DNA from: Candidatus Leucobacter sulfamidivorax
GTDB taxonomy: Bacteria; Actinomycetota; Actinomycetes; Actinomycetales; Microbacteriaceae
Assembly (NCBI GenBank): GCA_016771945.1
Contig: QZLF01000003.1
Span: forward strand, 186,001 to 250,000
Reading direction: 5' to 3'
DNA length: 64,000 nucleotides
Part shown: positions 42,811-50,760 of the stretch, piece after piece
Layout: each line of letters opens with the position of its first letter
Position numbering within the stretch: the stretch's first letter is position 1
Position numbers and translations under genes: made by a program
Notes under the pieces: generated by a model
Databases searched by the model: none
Told to the model about the DNA's origin: nothing
Seen by the model: only the letters and a program-made list of their open reading frames with translations

Positions 42811-44353
42811 CGCCTCGTTTGCGCAGTTCGGCCTTGCTCACCTTGCCGCTCGCGGTCTGTGGCAGCTCGCTCTCGAACACCAGGTAGCGGGGCACCGCGA
42901 AATAGGGCAGCTTCGACTCGACGAAGGCGATGAGCTCCTCGGGTCCGGCCTCGCGATCCGCCTTGATCTCGATCGAGACCTGCACCTCCTCCTCTCCCAG
43001 CTCGGAAGGGACGGCGTAGGCGACGGCGGCCGCCACGGCGGGATGCTGCAGAAACGCGCTCTCCACCTCCACCGACGAGATGTTCTCGCCCCGGCGGCGG
43101 ATGATGTCCTTGATGCGGTCGAGAAAGCGGAACCAGCCGTCGGGCTCCCGGACCACCCGGTCCCCCGTGTGGAACCACAGATCGTCCCACGATCTCACCG
43201 TCTCCTCCGGCATGCCGAAGTAGCCGCGAGCGAGGGCGTAGGGCTGATCGCTGCGGATGAGCAGCTCACCGGGCGTTCCGTCGGGCACGGGCTCGCCGCT
43301 GTCCGGATCCGCCACCCGGTTCGTGAACCCCGGCACGGAGACTCCGATGTAGCCGGGCCGGACATCGTCGATCGGAACCGCGATGGCGAGGTTCGTCTCG
43401 GTCGATCCGAAGGCGTCGATGAGGGAGACGTCGAATCGCTCTTTGAACTCGAGCAGCATGGCCGCCGGAGTCGCCGGGGCCAGCGCCGCCCGGATGCGGT
43501 GCGGCGCGAACTCCTCCTGCGGACGATTGAGCAGGATCCCGACCATGGCCCCGAGCAGGAAGGTGAAGGTCGCCCCGCACTCCGCGGCCTCCTTCCAGAA
43601 GCGGCTGGCGGAGAACCGCGGCGCGACGACGAACGATGCGCCCGATATCAGCGCTTGCAGGAACGCGTTGAGCGCGTTGGTGTGGAAGAGCGGCAGCGTG
43701 GTGTAGAGCACGTCGTCGGAGGTGAATCTCATATGCAGCGTCTGGTTCCTGCCCCACCAGTAGAACTGCGCGTGCGGGCAGAGCACACCCTTGGAGGGGC
43801 CGGTCGTGCCCGAGGTATACAGGATCGCTGCGATGTCCGAGGGCGCCAAGTCGGCTGCGTCCACTTCGCCGTCGGCCGGGGGCAGCGGCTGGACCGGCAC
43901 TCCGCTGACGCTGCCGCTCCCCTCCCGAGCCTCGAACGAGATCACCTTCTTGACCTGGCCGGTCGCCCCGAGCCGCTCGAATCCGCGCAGGCCCTCGTGA
44001 TCGACGAACAGCACCCTGGCGCCGCTGTTCGTCAGCACATGCAGCAGCTGGGTCGAGGTCAACGCGGGATTCACGGGCACGGCGATGGCTCCGATCCACG
44101 CGCTGGCCAGGATGACATCGAGCAGTTCGAGCCGATTCCCCGAGAGCATCGCGACGCGATCGCCGGCGGAGACGCCGAGATCGACCAGCGTCGAGCCCAG
44201 TTCTCTGACGATGCGCAATTGCTCGGCAGCCGTGCGCACGGTATTCCCGGAGCTCAGCAGGGGCGCATCCGGCATCTCCACCGCACGGCGCTGCAGCATC
44301 ATGGGAATGGTGCACTCGGAGATCGGTCGATCCAGCTGGGCGATGCGGGTCAT
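42776..44353 (-). CDS. AMP-forming acyl-CoA ligase
   Basis: A 525-residue adenylate-forming enzyme. The P-loop-like motif YTSGTTGPSKG is at about 179-189, IDAFGSTETNLA is the A5 motif, WFHTGDRVVREPDGWFRFLDRIKDIIRRRGENIS spans A7-A8 in two parts, and the catalytic Lys lies in TASGKVSKAELR near the C-terminus. It activates a carboxylic acid to its CoA thioester. It resembles crotonobetaine/long-chain and benzoate-type ligases, and the substrate cannot be read. It ends an operon with DUF35 and thiolase-fold genes and overlaps the DUF35 stop by 4 bases. Candidates are anthranilate or an aryl-keto acid. Confidence 0.9.
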   Translation of the reverse strand: MTRIAQLDRPISECTIPMMLQRRAVEMPDAPLLSSGNTVRTAAEQLRIVRELGSTLVDLGVSAGDRVAMLSGNRLELLDVILASAWIGAIAVPVNPALTSTQLLHVLTNSGARVLFVDHEGLRGFERLGATGQVKKVISFEAREGSGSVSGVPVQPLPPADGEVDAADLAPSDIAAILYTSGTTGPSKGVLCPHAQFYWWGRNQTLHMRFTSDDVLYTTLPLFHTNALNAFLQALISGASFVVAPRFSASRFWKEAAECGATFTFLLGAMVGILLNRPQEEFAPHRIRAALAPATPAAMLLEFKERFDVSLIDAFGSTETNLAIAVPIDDVRPGYIGVSVPGFTNRVADPDSGEPVPDGTPGELLIRSDQPYALARGYFGMPEETVRSWDDLWFHTGDRVVREPDGWFRFLDRIKDIIRRRGENISSVEVESAFLQHPAVAAAVAYAVPSELGEEEVQVSIEIKADREAGPEELIAFVESKLPYFAVPRYLVFESELPQTASGKVSKAELRKRGVIAESWERTSA

Positions 44354-44691
44354 GATGTCCTCTCGTTCTCGATTCCCCGGCTTCCCGGTACGCGAACCCT
44401 CGGGAGATCGCGTCCATCGGCGAGCACGGCGTCGTTGATCGCGACCTCCGTTCCCGCTTCGAGCGCCGCGTCCGCAGCGCAGACGATGCGCACGCCGTGC
44501 ACGCGCACCGAGACGATCTGCGTGCCGTCCGAGAGCTCGGTGCCCTCTTCGACTTCCCCGCTCGCCGGTACGACCTCGGCGAAATCCATCCCGCCGCATC
44601 GACGGCAGACCCACCGACGCGGGAAGAAATACTGCCCGCAGGCCGCGCATCGGCTGAAGACGATCGTCGGAGGTCGATTCACCCGGCTCAC
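44350..44691 (-). CDS. DUF35 OB-fold zinc-ribbon protein
   Basis: A 113-residue protein with a rubredoxin-like zinc ribbon (Cys15, 18, 29, 32 in CAACG and CRRCG) followed by an OB-fold domain. These proteins are obligate partners of thiolase-fold enzymes: they bind CoA substrates and complete the active site. GTG 44691 overlaps the stop of the thiolase-fold gene (GTGA), strongly implying a complex with it. Confidence 0.9.
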   Translation of the reverse strand: MSRVNRPPTIVFSRCAACGQYFFPRRWVCRRCGGMDFAEVVPASGEVEEGTELSDGTQIVSVRVHGVRIVCAADAALEAGTEVAINDAVLADGRDLPRVRVPGSRGIENERTS

Positions 44692-45836
44692 ATCCTCTCC
44701 AGAAGCGCGAGGTTCGCACAGGCGCCGTAGCGGTAGAGCACCATCCCGTACCCGCTCACAAAGCCGAGCCTCGCCCCCTCGATCTGACGGTCGCCGGCCG
44801 TCCCGGAAAGCTGCCGATACACCTCGACGATGCCGTGCATGCCGGCGGCCGCGCCGGCCTGGCCCGCCGAGAGCTGCCCGCCGGAGGTGTTGACGGGCAA
44901 TCGGTGCGTCGCGATCTCCGAGGCGATGTCGCGGGCGATGTTCCCGGGATCGATCAGGCCCGCGTCGACGAGCTGAGCGACGATCATCGCCGGATAGTCG
45001 TCGTAGACGCCGACCGCATCGATGTCGGCAGGGTCGATGCCGGTGGTGTCCCAGGCTCGAGGCGCGGCCTGCGCCAGGCCGGTCACCAGGCCGTCCCCGT
45101 CCTGGTCGTCGATGTTGATCGTCGTCTCGGTGCCGCGCACGCGGACGACCCCGGCGCCCGAGGCCGAGGGGGCAGCCGTCACCACGATCGCGTCCGCGCC
45201 GCTGACCGGCGGTACGCAGTCGAATCTGCCGAGCGGCGGCGCGACGATCGGCGCCTCGAGATACTGCTCCATCGTCAGCGGACCCCGGTACACGGCGCCC
45301 GGATTCAAGCCCGCCCATTCGCGTTGGGACAGGACCAGCCTGCCGTAGTCCTCACGCTCAAGCCCGAACGCCGCCATCTGCCGTTGCGTGAGCATCGCGA
45401 ACAGCGCGTTGGGGCCGGACATGGGAAGCGGAGCCAGATGCTCGGCCGTCGCACTGTTGTACTCGGCGACCAGATCCTGAAACGCACCGCCGTCCATGCG
45501 GTCGCCGGACACGAGCACGATCGTCCTCGCCTGGCCCGATGCGATCGCGTGAGTCGCATGCTGCAGCATGTTCACGCCGCTCGCACCGCCGTTGGTGTCC
45601 TCCATCAGCCAGCCCAGAGGCCCGAGGCCCGCCCTCCATGCGAAGTCCACCGCGTGGTCGGGGCCGAGGGTGAAGCTCGAGACGCCGAGCCCGTCGACAT
45701 CGCGCCACTCGAGCCCGGCATCGGCGACGGCGTCTCGCGCCGCCTGCGCGAGCAGAGAGGGCGTCGTCACCGTGCCAGCGGGATGCCGTGTGTACACCGT
45801 CTCGGCGGCGCCCGAGAGATAGATGCTGTCCGACAT
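44688..45836 (-). CDS. Thiolase-fold enzyme (SCP-x type) lacking the nucleophilic Cys
   Basis: A 382-residue thiolase-superfamily protein. The place where thiolases carry the acylated Cys (CASG) reads NGGASG, with Gly84 instead of Cys. The C-terminal GHP motif reads GQAG, so the catalytic His is also changed. Other family blocks remain (VNTSGGQLSAGQAGAAAG). Such degenerate SCP2-thiolases paired with DUF35 proteins are known as retro-aldolases in steroid side-chain cleavage (Ltp2 type). Here, coupled to a DUF35 gene and a CoA ligase, C-C bond cleavage or formation on an aryl-CoA is inferred. A GTG at 45848 is an alternative start. Confidence 0.85.
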   Translation of the reverse strand: MSDSIYLSGAAETVYTRHPAGTVTTPSLLAQAARDAVADAGLEWRDVDGLGVSSFTLGPDHAVDFAWRAGLGPLGWLMEDTNGGASGVNMLQHATHAIASGQARTIVLVSGDRMDGGAFQDLVAEYNSATAEHLAPLPMSGPNALFAMLTQRQMAAFGLEREDYGRLVLSQREWAGLNPGAVYRGPLTMEQYLEAPIVAPPLGRFDCVPPVSGADAIVVTAAPSASGAGVVRVRGTETTINIDDQDGDGLVTGLAQAAPRAWDTTGIDPADIDAVGVYDDYPAMIVAQLVDAGLIDPGNIARDIASEIATHRLPVNTSGGQLSAGQAGAAAGMHGIVEVYRQLSGTAGDRQIEGARLGFVSGYGMVLYRYGACANLALLERM

Positions 45837-45966
45837 GGCGCGAGGCACCGAGTCCCTTCATGTGCGGCAAGGCTCAAACATGCTGTCGACTCTCAACCTA
45901 TCCAGGCGAACCAGGCCTGGCCAATGCGAAAACGGGGAAGGTATCCGATTCACGCATACTGCACGC

Positions 45967-46917
45967 CTAGCCATGCGCATTCCGCGACAGGCCCTCGAAC
46001 TCCCGGCCGACACTCGCGACGCACGCGATGAAGTCCTCGAGGACGGGGTCGCGGACCTCGCCGCCGCGGATCGTGACTCCGATAGCCCGAGGAACGGTGT
46101 CCGCTTCGACGGGCAGGGCGACGAGATCCGGATCGCCCACCACGAGCGACATCGGCAGCACCGCCATCGCATCGATCCTGCAGAGAATCGGTCGGGTCGC
46201 CGTGATCGTCGAGCTCTCGATCAGGTCTCTCGGCTGACCGAGCCCCTGCGCCAGCAGGAACGCATCGATCTCGTTCCTGAACACCGACGTGTAGGCGGGA
46301 AGAATCCACGGGTACCCCATCAGATCGCGAAGAGGAACGTCCCCCTCCGCCGCGGGATGCCCGGCACGCACGACGAGGACCAGCGGGTCGTCGTACAGCC
46401 GCAGGTACTGGTTCTCCGCGGAACGCTCGCTGGGGATCCGCGCGACGATCATGTCGAGCTCATTGCGTTCGAGCATGCTGCCCAGAGCCCCCTGATACTC
46501 CTCGACCAGCGAGATCGTCACGAGCGGCGAGCGCTCCTTGAACCGCAGGATCGCCTCCGGCAGGAGCGCGTGAACCGTCGCAAGGTTCACGCCGACCCGG
46601 ACGACTCGGGTCGGCGCGCCGGAGGCGTGCTCCTCGAGACGCTCGCCGGCCAGTTTCAGAGTGTTGATCACGGACACGGCGTAGCGGACGAAGATCTCCC
46701 CCTCGGGAGTCAGTCGCACCCCTTTCGAGTGGCGCTCGAACATCGGCGACCCCACGGCCGCCTCGAGCTCCTGCAGCGTCCTCGTGACATGCGGTTGCGT
46801 CACGCTCAACGCCGACGCGGCGCCGCTAAGACTGCCGTGCTCCGCGACGGCCTGCATGAGCAGGAGGTGCCTCATCCGCAGACGCCCGTCGAGCAGTCGG
46901 CCCACGATCGAAGCCAT
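45967..46917 (-). CDS. LysR family transcriptional regulator
   Basis: A 316-residue regulator with an N-terminal winged helix (LLLMQAVAEHGSLSGAASAL, VTQPHVTRTLQELEAAVG) and a two-lobed effector domain (VRVGVNLATVHALLPEAI, ELDMIVARI). It resembles GbpR/CbbR-type LysR proteins. ATG 46917 is chosen because GAGGTGG lies upstream, while the open frame extends to 46995. It lies between the leftward thiolase-fold operon and the rightward TetR operon and could regulate either. Confidence 0.9.
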   Translation of the reverse strand: MASIVGRLLDGRLRMRHLLLMQAVAEHGSLSGAASALSVTQPHVTRTLQELEAAVGSPMFERHSKGVRLTPEGEIFVRYAVSVINTLKLAGERLEEHASGAPTRVVRVGVNLATVHALLPEAILRFKERSPLVTISLVEEYQGALGSMLERNELDMIVARIPSERSAENQYLRLYDDPLVLVVRAGHPAAEGDVPLRDLMGYPWILPAYTSVFRNEIDAFLLAQGLGQPRDLIESSTITATRPILCRIDAMAVLPMSLVVGDPDLVALPVEADTVPRAIGVTIRGGEVRDPVLEDFIACVASVGREFEGLSRNAHG

Positions 46918-47118
46918 GATCCACCTCGCCCACATGTCGGTTCCGCCGAGTGCAGCCGGCCCGCGCGGACCGTCATCGCCGTCACTCGGACGCATGTGCT
47001 CGATACTACCCCGAACCCTAAGGGGCGTTCGAGCCGAGGCATCGCAGCGCCTGCGATGCTTCTACAGGAGAGTTCCGGCCCTTGACACCCACCCGATCCG
47101 ACTGTAACACTACATTTA

Positions 47119-47134
47119 CCTAATGATCGTTAGG
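47119..47134. promoter_or_regulatory. TetR-type operator copy 1
   Basis: Palindrome CCTAATGATCGTTAGG followed by GATAGT, 28 bases before the start of the first gene of the tetR operon. Its core recurs at 60053 and 60255, so it is most likely the autoregulatory site of the TetR protein encoded at 47520. Confidence 0.75.
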
Positions 47135-47161
47135 GATAGTTTCGAGGAATCGCGAGGACGT

Positions 47162-47533
47162 ATGAGCGACACGACGATGAACGACCCCGACAGACTCCGC
47201 GTGCTCTTCTGCTTCGGCACGACTCCGGCGTTCTACGAGGCGGACGATGAGACTCTCGGCCTGATTCGCAGCACGATCATCGACGCATATTCCGATCTGC
47301 AGGGCCGATTCGGCATGCGCGTGCTCGGCACCTTCGACGACGACCAGCTGCAGGTCGGCTCTGCGACGTCGTTCCCCTGGGTCGGCTACGTTCTCGTCGA
47401 GGCGCCCGACCTCGCCTCCGTGCGCAAGGTCACGAATCTGCTGCGAGAGTTCAGGGTCGGCTCCGAACGCCTGTGGCGCTACATGTCGATCGAGGCCAGG
47501 GTCGGCCGGCGGCTATTCTATGGCAATGAATGA
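47162..47533 (+). CDS. Small conserved protein, possibly IacB-like
   Basis: A 123-residue protein beginning a likely ferredoxin-like fold with LRVLFCFGTTPAFYEAD, then GMRVLGTFDDDQLQVGSATSFPW in two parts, and ending LWRYMSIEARVGRRLF. The pattern FDDDQ-x-x-VG-x-x-x-x-x-PW recalls IacB, a small protein of unknown function in indole-acetate degradation clusters. This match is from memory and weak. ATG 47162 has GAGGAC upstream. An in-frame ATG at 47123 lies inside the operator palindrome and is rejected. It overlaps the tetR gene by 14 bases. Confidence 0.65.
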   Translation: MSDTTMNDPDRLRVLFCFGTTPAFYEADDETLGLIRSTIIDAYSDLQGRFGMRVLGTFDDDQLQVGSATSFPWVGYVLVEAPDLASVRKVTNLLREFRVGSERLWRYMSIEARVGRRLFYGNE

Positions 47534-48140
47534 TTCGGACTCCCGCTCCGGCAAGCGCACCCAGGAGAGGATCCTCGATGTCGCACTGCGGCTGTTCTAC
47601 GCGCAGGGCTACAGCAAGACGAGTCTGAGCGCGATCGCCGAGGAAGTCGGCATCTCCGCTCCCTCCCTCTACTGGTACTTCAAATCGAAGAACGATCTCT
47701 GCTACGTCGCATTGCAGCGCGAGCTGCGCCGTTTCGTGGACCAGGTCGAGCTCGGTGCGGCGGGGGGCGACCCCTCGACGCGCCTGGGCGGCTTCGTACG
47801 CTCGTACGTGCTGCTCAAGCTCGAGCAGGGAGAACGGCTCGTGAACCCGGGCGCGGCGATCGGCTATCAGAACCTCAGAGAGGCGCTGAAGCCAGAGCAC
47901 CAGCAGGACATCGACGTGCTGCAGCGCCGCGTGCTCGACCTGCTCCGAGGCATCCTCATCGACGGCCGCGAGCAGGGTGTGTTCAAGTTCGGCAATCTCA
48001 CCACCACCTCGTTCGCGATCATCACGACGTGCGAGTACGTCTTCTCGTGGGTTCAGCCGGGGAGAGCGCTCTCCCCGGCCGAAGTCGCCGATGAATACCG
48101 GACCCTGATGCTGACGATGGTGCGTTCGACCCGCCTCTGA
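47520..48140 (+). CDS. TetR family transcriptional regulator
   Basis: A 206-residue repressor with an N-terminal helix-turn-helix (ILDVALRLFYAQGYSKTSLS, IAEEVGISAPSLYWYFKSK) and a helical ligand domain. Three near-identical palindromes in the window, one in front of its own operon, are probably its operators. Release by a CoA ester or indolic ligand is an inference. It ends six bases from the convergent SDR gene. Confidence 0.9.
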   Translation: MAMNDSDSRSGKRTQERILDVALRLFYAQGYSKTSLSAIAEEVGISAPSLYWYFKSKNDLCYVALQRELRRFVDQVELGAAGGDPSTRLGGFVRSYVLLKLEQGERLVNPGAAIGYQNLREALKPEHQQDIDVLQRRVLDLLRGILIDGREQGVFKFGNLTTTSFAIITTCEYVFSWVQPGRALSPAEVADEYRTLMLTMVRSTRL

Positions 48141-48145
48141 GGCGA

Positions 48146-48889
48146 TCAGCGCATCAGCACCCCGCCGTTGATGTCGTAGGTCGCGCCCGTGGTGAACGAC
48201 GCCTCCTCCGAAATGAGGAACACTACGAGGGCCGCCACCTCCTCCGGCGAGCCGATCCGACCCAGCGGGATGGAGGCGATCAGCCTGTCCCGCACCTCGG
48301 CGGACACGGCCTGCATCATCGGGGTCTCGAGCGTACCCGGGGCGACCGCGTTGACCGTCACCCCGTGGGGCGCCAGTTCGGTCGCGAAGATCCGGGTGAG
48401 CGCGAGTATCCCGGCCTTCGACGCCGCGTAGTGCACCCCGCTCGGCCTGGCCGCCTGAGCCGCGAGCGAGGAGATGTTGACGATCCTGCCGCCCCCCTGC
48501 TCGCGCATGTGCTCGCCGACGGCGCGGGAGAGCAGGAAGGTCGCGCGGAGATTCGTGGCCAGCACGTTCTCCCACTCGTCGACCGTGACGTCCCACAACG
48601 ACGTTCCGTTGGCGACCGCCGCATTGTTGACGAGTACATCGATGCGGCCCAGCCGATCGATCGTCTGCTCCACCACCCGGGCGACCGCGTGCTCGTCCCG
48701 CAAGTCCACGACGACCGGGTCGGCACGACTTCCCGAGGGGTCGATATCCGCGGCCGTGCTCCGATTGCGCTCGTCGGCCGCATCGGCCATGACCACGTGC
48801 AGTCCCTCGGCGTGCAGGCGGCGGGCTATCGCCTCGCCGACCCCCTGCGCGCTTCCGGTCACGAGCGCAACCTTCACCGCATCGTTCAT
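48146..48889 (-). CDS. SDR family oxidoreductase
   Basis: A 247-residue short-chain dehydrogenase: VTGSAQGVGEAIA cofactor motif, Asp in VVMADAADE suggesting NAD preference, NNAAVANG, catalytic Ser in NISSLAAQ and YAASKAG. Strongly similar in layout to 3-oxoacyl/hydroxyacyl dehydrogenases (PGTLETPMM). ATG 48889 has AAAGGA upstream. It is downstream of the hyuB-like genes on the same strand and probably oxidises a hydroxyl intermediate of their pathway. Confidence 0.9.
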   Translation of the reverse strand: MNDAVKVALVTGSAQGVGEAIARRLHAEGLHVVMADAADERNRSTAADIDPSGSRADPVVVDLRDEHAVARVVEQTIDRLGRIDVLVNNAAVANGTSLWDVTVDEWENVLATNLRATFLLSRAVGEHMREQGGGRIVNISSLAAQAARPSGVHYAASKAGILALTRIFATELAPHGVTVNAVAPGTLETPMMQAVSAEVRDRLIASIPLGRIGSPEEVAALVVFLISEEASFTTGATYDINGGVLMR

Positions 48890-48918
48890 GGTTCGATCCT
48901 TTGCCTCTTGGCCGGCCA

Positions 48919-50760
48919 TCAGCCCTGGTTCCGGTAGGCGGCGGAGTTCACGAGCTCGGCGTTTCCCGTGCGCTCGAGCGTGTTCCTCCGCCCTGTGGAG
49001 ATCCATCCGGGATCCGCCGCCCGCTCAGCGACGAGGCGAGCGCGTTCCGCCTCGGTGGCGGCCTGGTCGACCTCGCCGGTGTCCGGATCGAAGCACACGC
49101 CGTAGTCGTAACGCGCCCCTTCCACCGAGACGTATCCGTTGCGCACGTCGTCGACGACGAGGTCGATATCGCGTTCGCAGGGCTCGCCCCAGCCGCCGCC
49201 ACCACCGCTCTGGTAGAAGATGATCTCGTCAGGCTCGCAGGGCTCGAGATTGGTCCAACTCGTGACCACCTTCTCGCGTTCGGTGCCGTAGCGGATCGCG
49301 ATGTAGTTGCCCACCGCATCGCGGCCCCCGCAGAAGCCGTGCAGTGGAGAGCGGAAGCCCTGCATGCGGGTCGTCTGGTGGGTGCCCTCCGAGTTGTAGA
49401 CCTGGCGCTGCGTCACCCACGCGGGCGAGCCGCGCCACTGGCCGGGAGCCGCGCCGTCGGTCGTGTACTCGGACTGCCGGTACAGCACCGGATACTGCAC
49501 CTCGCTCATCTCAATCGAGGGCACCATCGCCGAGGCGAACGTCGCCGGCCAGGCGCCCCAGCCATCGGAGAGATAGACGCCGCCGGCGCCCGTGGGCGTG
49601 CAGAGCAGTTCGTAGTGCAGGTACTGGGTGTCCGTACGCAGATCCGTGCCCCAGATCCACGGGCCGAGCAGGTCGATGCTGCACGTCCCGACGCGTTCCG
49701 GAGCGAAGCCCTCGGCGGCCTTCATGACCACATCGCCGATATCTGCGCCGATCGACACTGTCGCCGCCCGCACCGCCGCCGGCGGATCCGGATTGATCAC
49801 GGAGGCCTTGGGCAGGACCGGCACGAGCGGACGGAAGAACCCGGAGTTGATCGGGATCTCCGGGCAGAGCGCCGAGAACGCGCAGTAGAGGAAGGCCAGG
49901 GTATTGGCCGGCACGCTGTTGACGATGCCGGTCGTCTGCGGATCCGATCCGGTGAAGTCGGCGACGATGCCATCGCCTTCGATCGTGATCGCGACGCGCA
50001 CCTTGATGTCCTCACGGCCGGCGAAGTCGTAGTCGAGCGTCGACTCGGCCTCGTACCTGCCGTCGGGCCAGCGGCGTATCTGATCCCGCAACCGCTTCTC
50101 CGAGTACTGCATGATCCAGTCGGCCGCCTCGCGCACGGTGTCCGAACCGTAGCGGTCGCACAGCTCGCGGATGCGGCGCTCGCCGACCTGGCAGCCGCCG
50201 ATCTGCGCATCGAGGTCGGCTCGCATGTTCACCGGCAGCCTGTTGTTGCGTAGGATCCACTCCCACACGTCCTCCCTCAGCTCGCCGCGCTCGTACAGCT
50301 TCATCGGGCTGAAGCGGAACCCCTCCTGCCAGATGTCGCGCGCGTTCATGTTGCCGCCCGGCGCCGGGCCGCCGTTGTCGGGCATGTGGCCGCGCACCGA
50401 CGGCAGGAAGAGCGGCTCGCCGTCGATGAAGACGGGTGTGACCACCGTGTAGTCCGGCAGGTGCGAGCCCCCGTAATACGGGTCGCACAGGATGATCACG
50501 TCGCCCTCGCTCAGATCCCCGTCGAAGAAATCGAGGGTCTGCTGCACCGAGCTCAGCGCCGCGAAGATGTGCACGGGAGCCGCATCGGCTCGTGCGAGCA
50601 TGGACGCTCCGCCGTTGTCGTAGTAGAAGACTCCCGCGGAGCAGTCGTGAGCCTCGTTGAAGATCGGGCTCACGGCGGTTCGAACCATGGTCCCCACCAT
50701 CTCGGCGGCCACGCTCTCCAAGTAGTTGCGAATGATTTCGCCGGTCACCGGGTCGATCAC
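48919..50760 (-). CDS. Hydantoinase B/oxoprolinase-type subunit 1 (HyuB-like)
   Basis: A 613-residue HyuB-family subunit: DPVTGEIIRNYLESVAAEM at the start, CDPYYGGSHLPDYTVVTP, PDNGGPAPGGNMN and SGGGGGWGEP near the end. In ATP-dependent hydantoinases, oxoprolinases, caprolactamase and ketone carboxylases (acetone, acetophenone) this subunit pairs with a HyuA ATPase. Its start overlaps the preceding hyuB-like stop by 4 bases, so three subunits are made as a unit. Two different HyuB subunits with one HyuA suggest a hetero-oligomer. Confidence 0.9.
   Translation of the reverse strand: MIDPVTGEIIRNYLESVAAEMVGTMVRTAVSPIFNEAHDCSAGVFYYDNGGASMLARADAAPVHIFAALSSVQQTLDFFDGDLSEGDVIILCDPYYGGSHLPDYTVVTPVFIDGEPLFLPSVRGHMPDNGGPAPGGNMNARDIWQEGFRFSPMKLYERGELREDVWEWILRNNRLPVNMRADLDAQIGGCQVGERRIRELCDRYGSDTVREAADWIMQYSEKRLRDQIRRWPDGRYEAESTLDYDFAGREDIKVRVAITIEGDGIVADFTGSDPQTTGIVNSVPANTLAFLYCAFSALCPEIPINSGFFRPLVPVLPKASVINPDPPAAVRAATVSIGADIGDVVMKAAEGFAPERVGTCSIDLLGPWIWGTDLRTDTQYLHYELLCTPTGAGGVYLSDGWGAWPATFASAMVPSIEMSEVQYPVLYRQSEYTTDGAAPGQWRGSPAWVTQRQVYNSEGTHQTTRMQGFRSPLHGFCGGRDAVGNYIAIRYGTEREKVVTSWTNLEPCEPDEIIFYQSGGGGGWGEPCERDIDLVVDDVRNGYVSVEGARYDYGVCFDPDTGEVDQAATEAERARLVAERAADPGWISTGRRNTLERTGNAELVNSAAYRNQG

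Noticed and set aside
44688-45836. Acetyl-CoA acetyltransferase (true thiolase) call
   Set aside because: The nucleophilic Cys and the GHP His are both replaced, so an acyltransferase label would mislead.
47123-47161. Upstream ATG at 47123 as start of the small protein gene
   Set aside because: It lies inside the operator palindrome and lacks an RBS. ATG 47162 has GAGGAC upstream.
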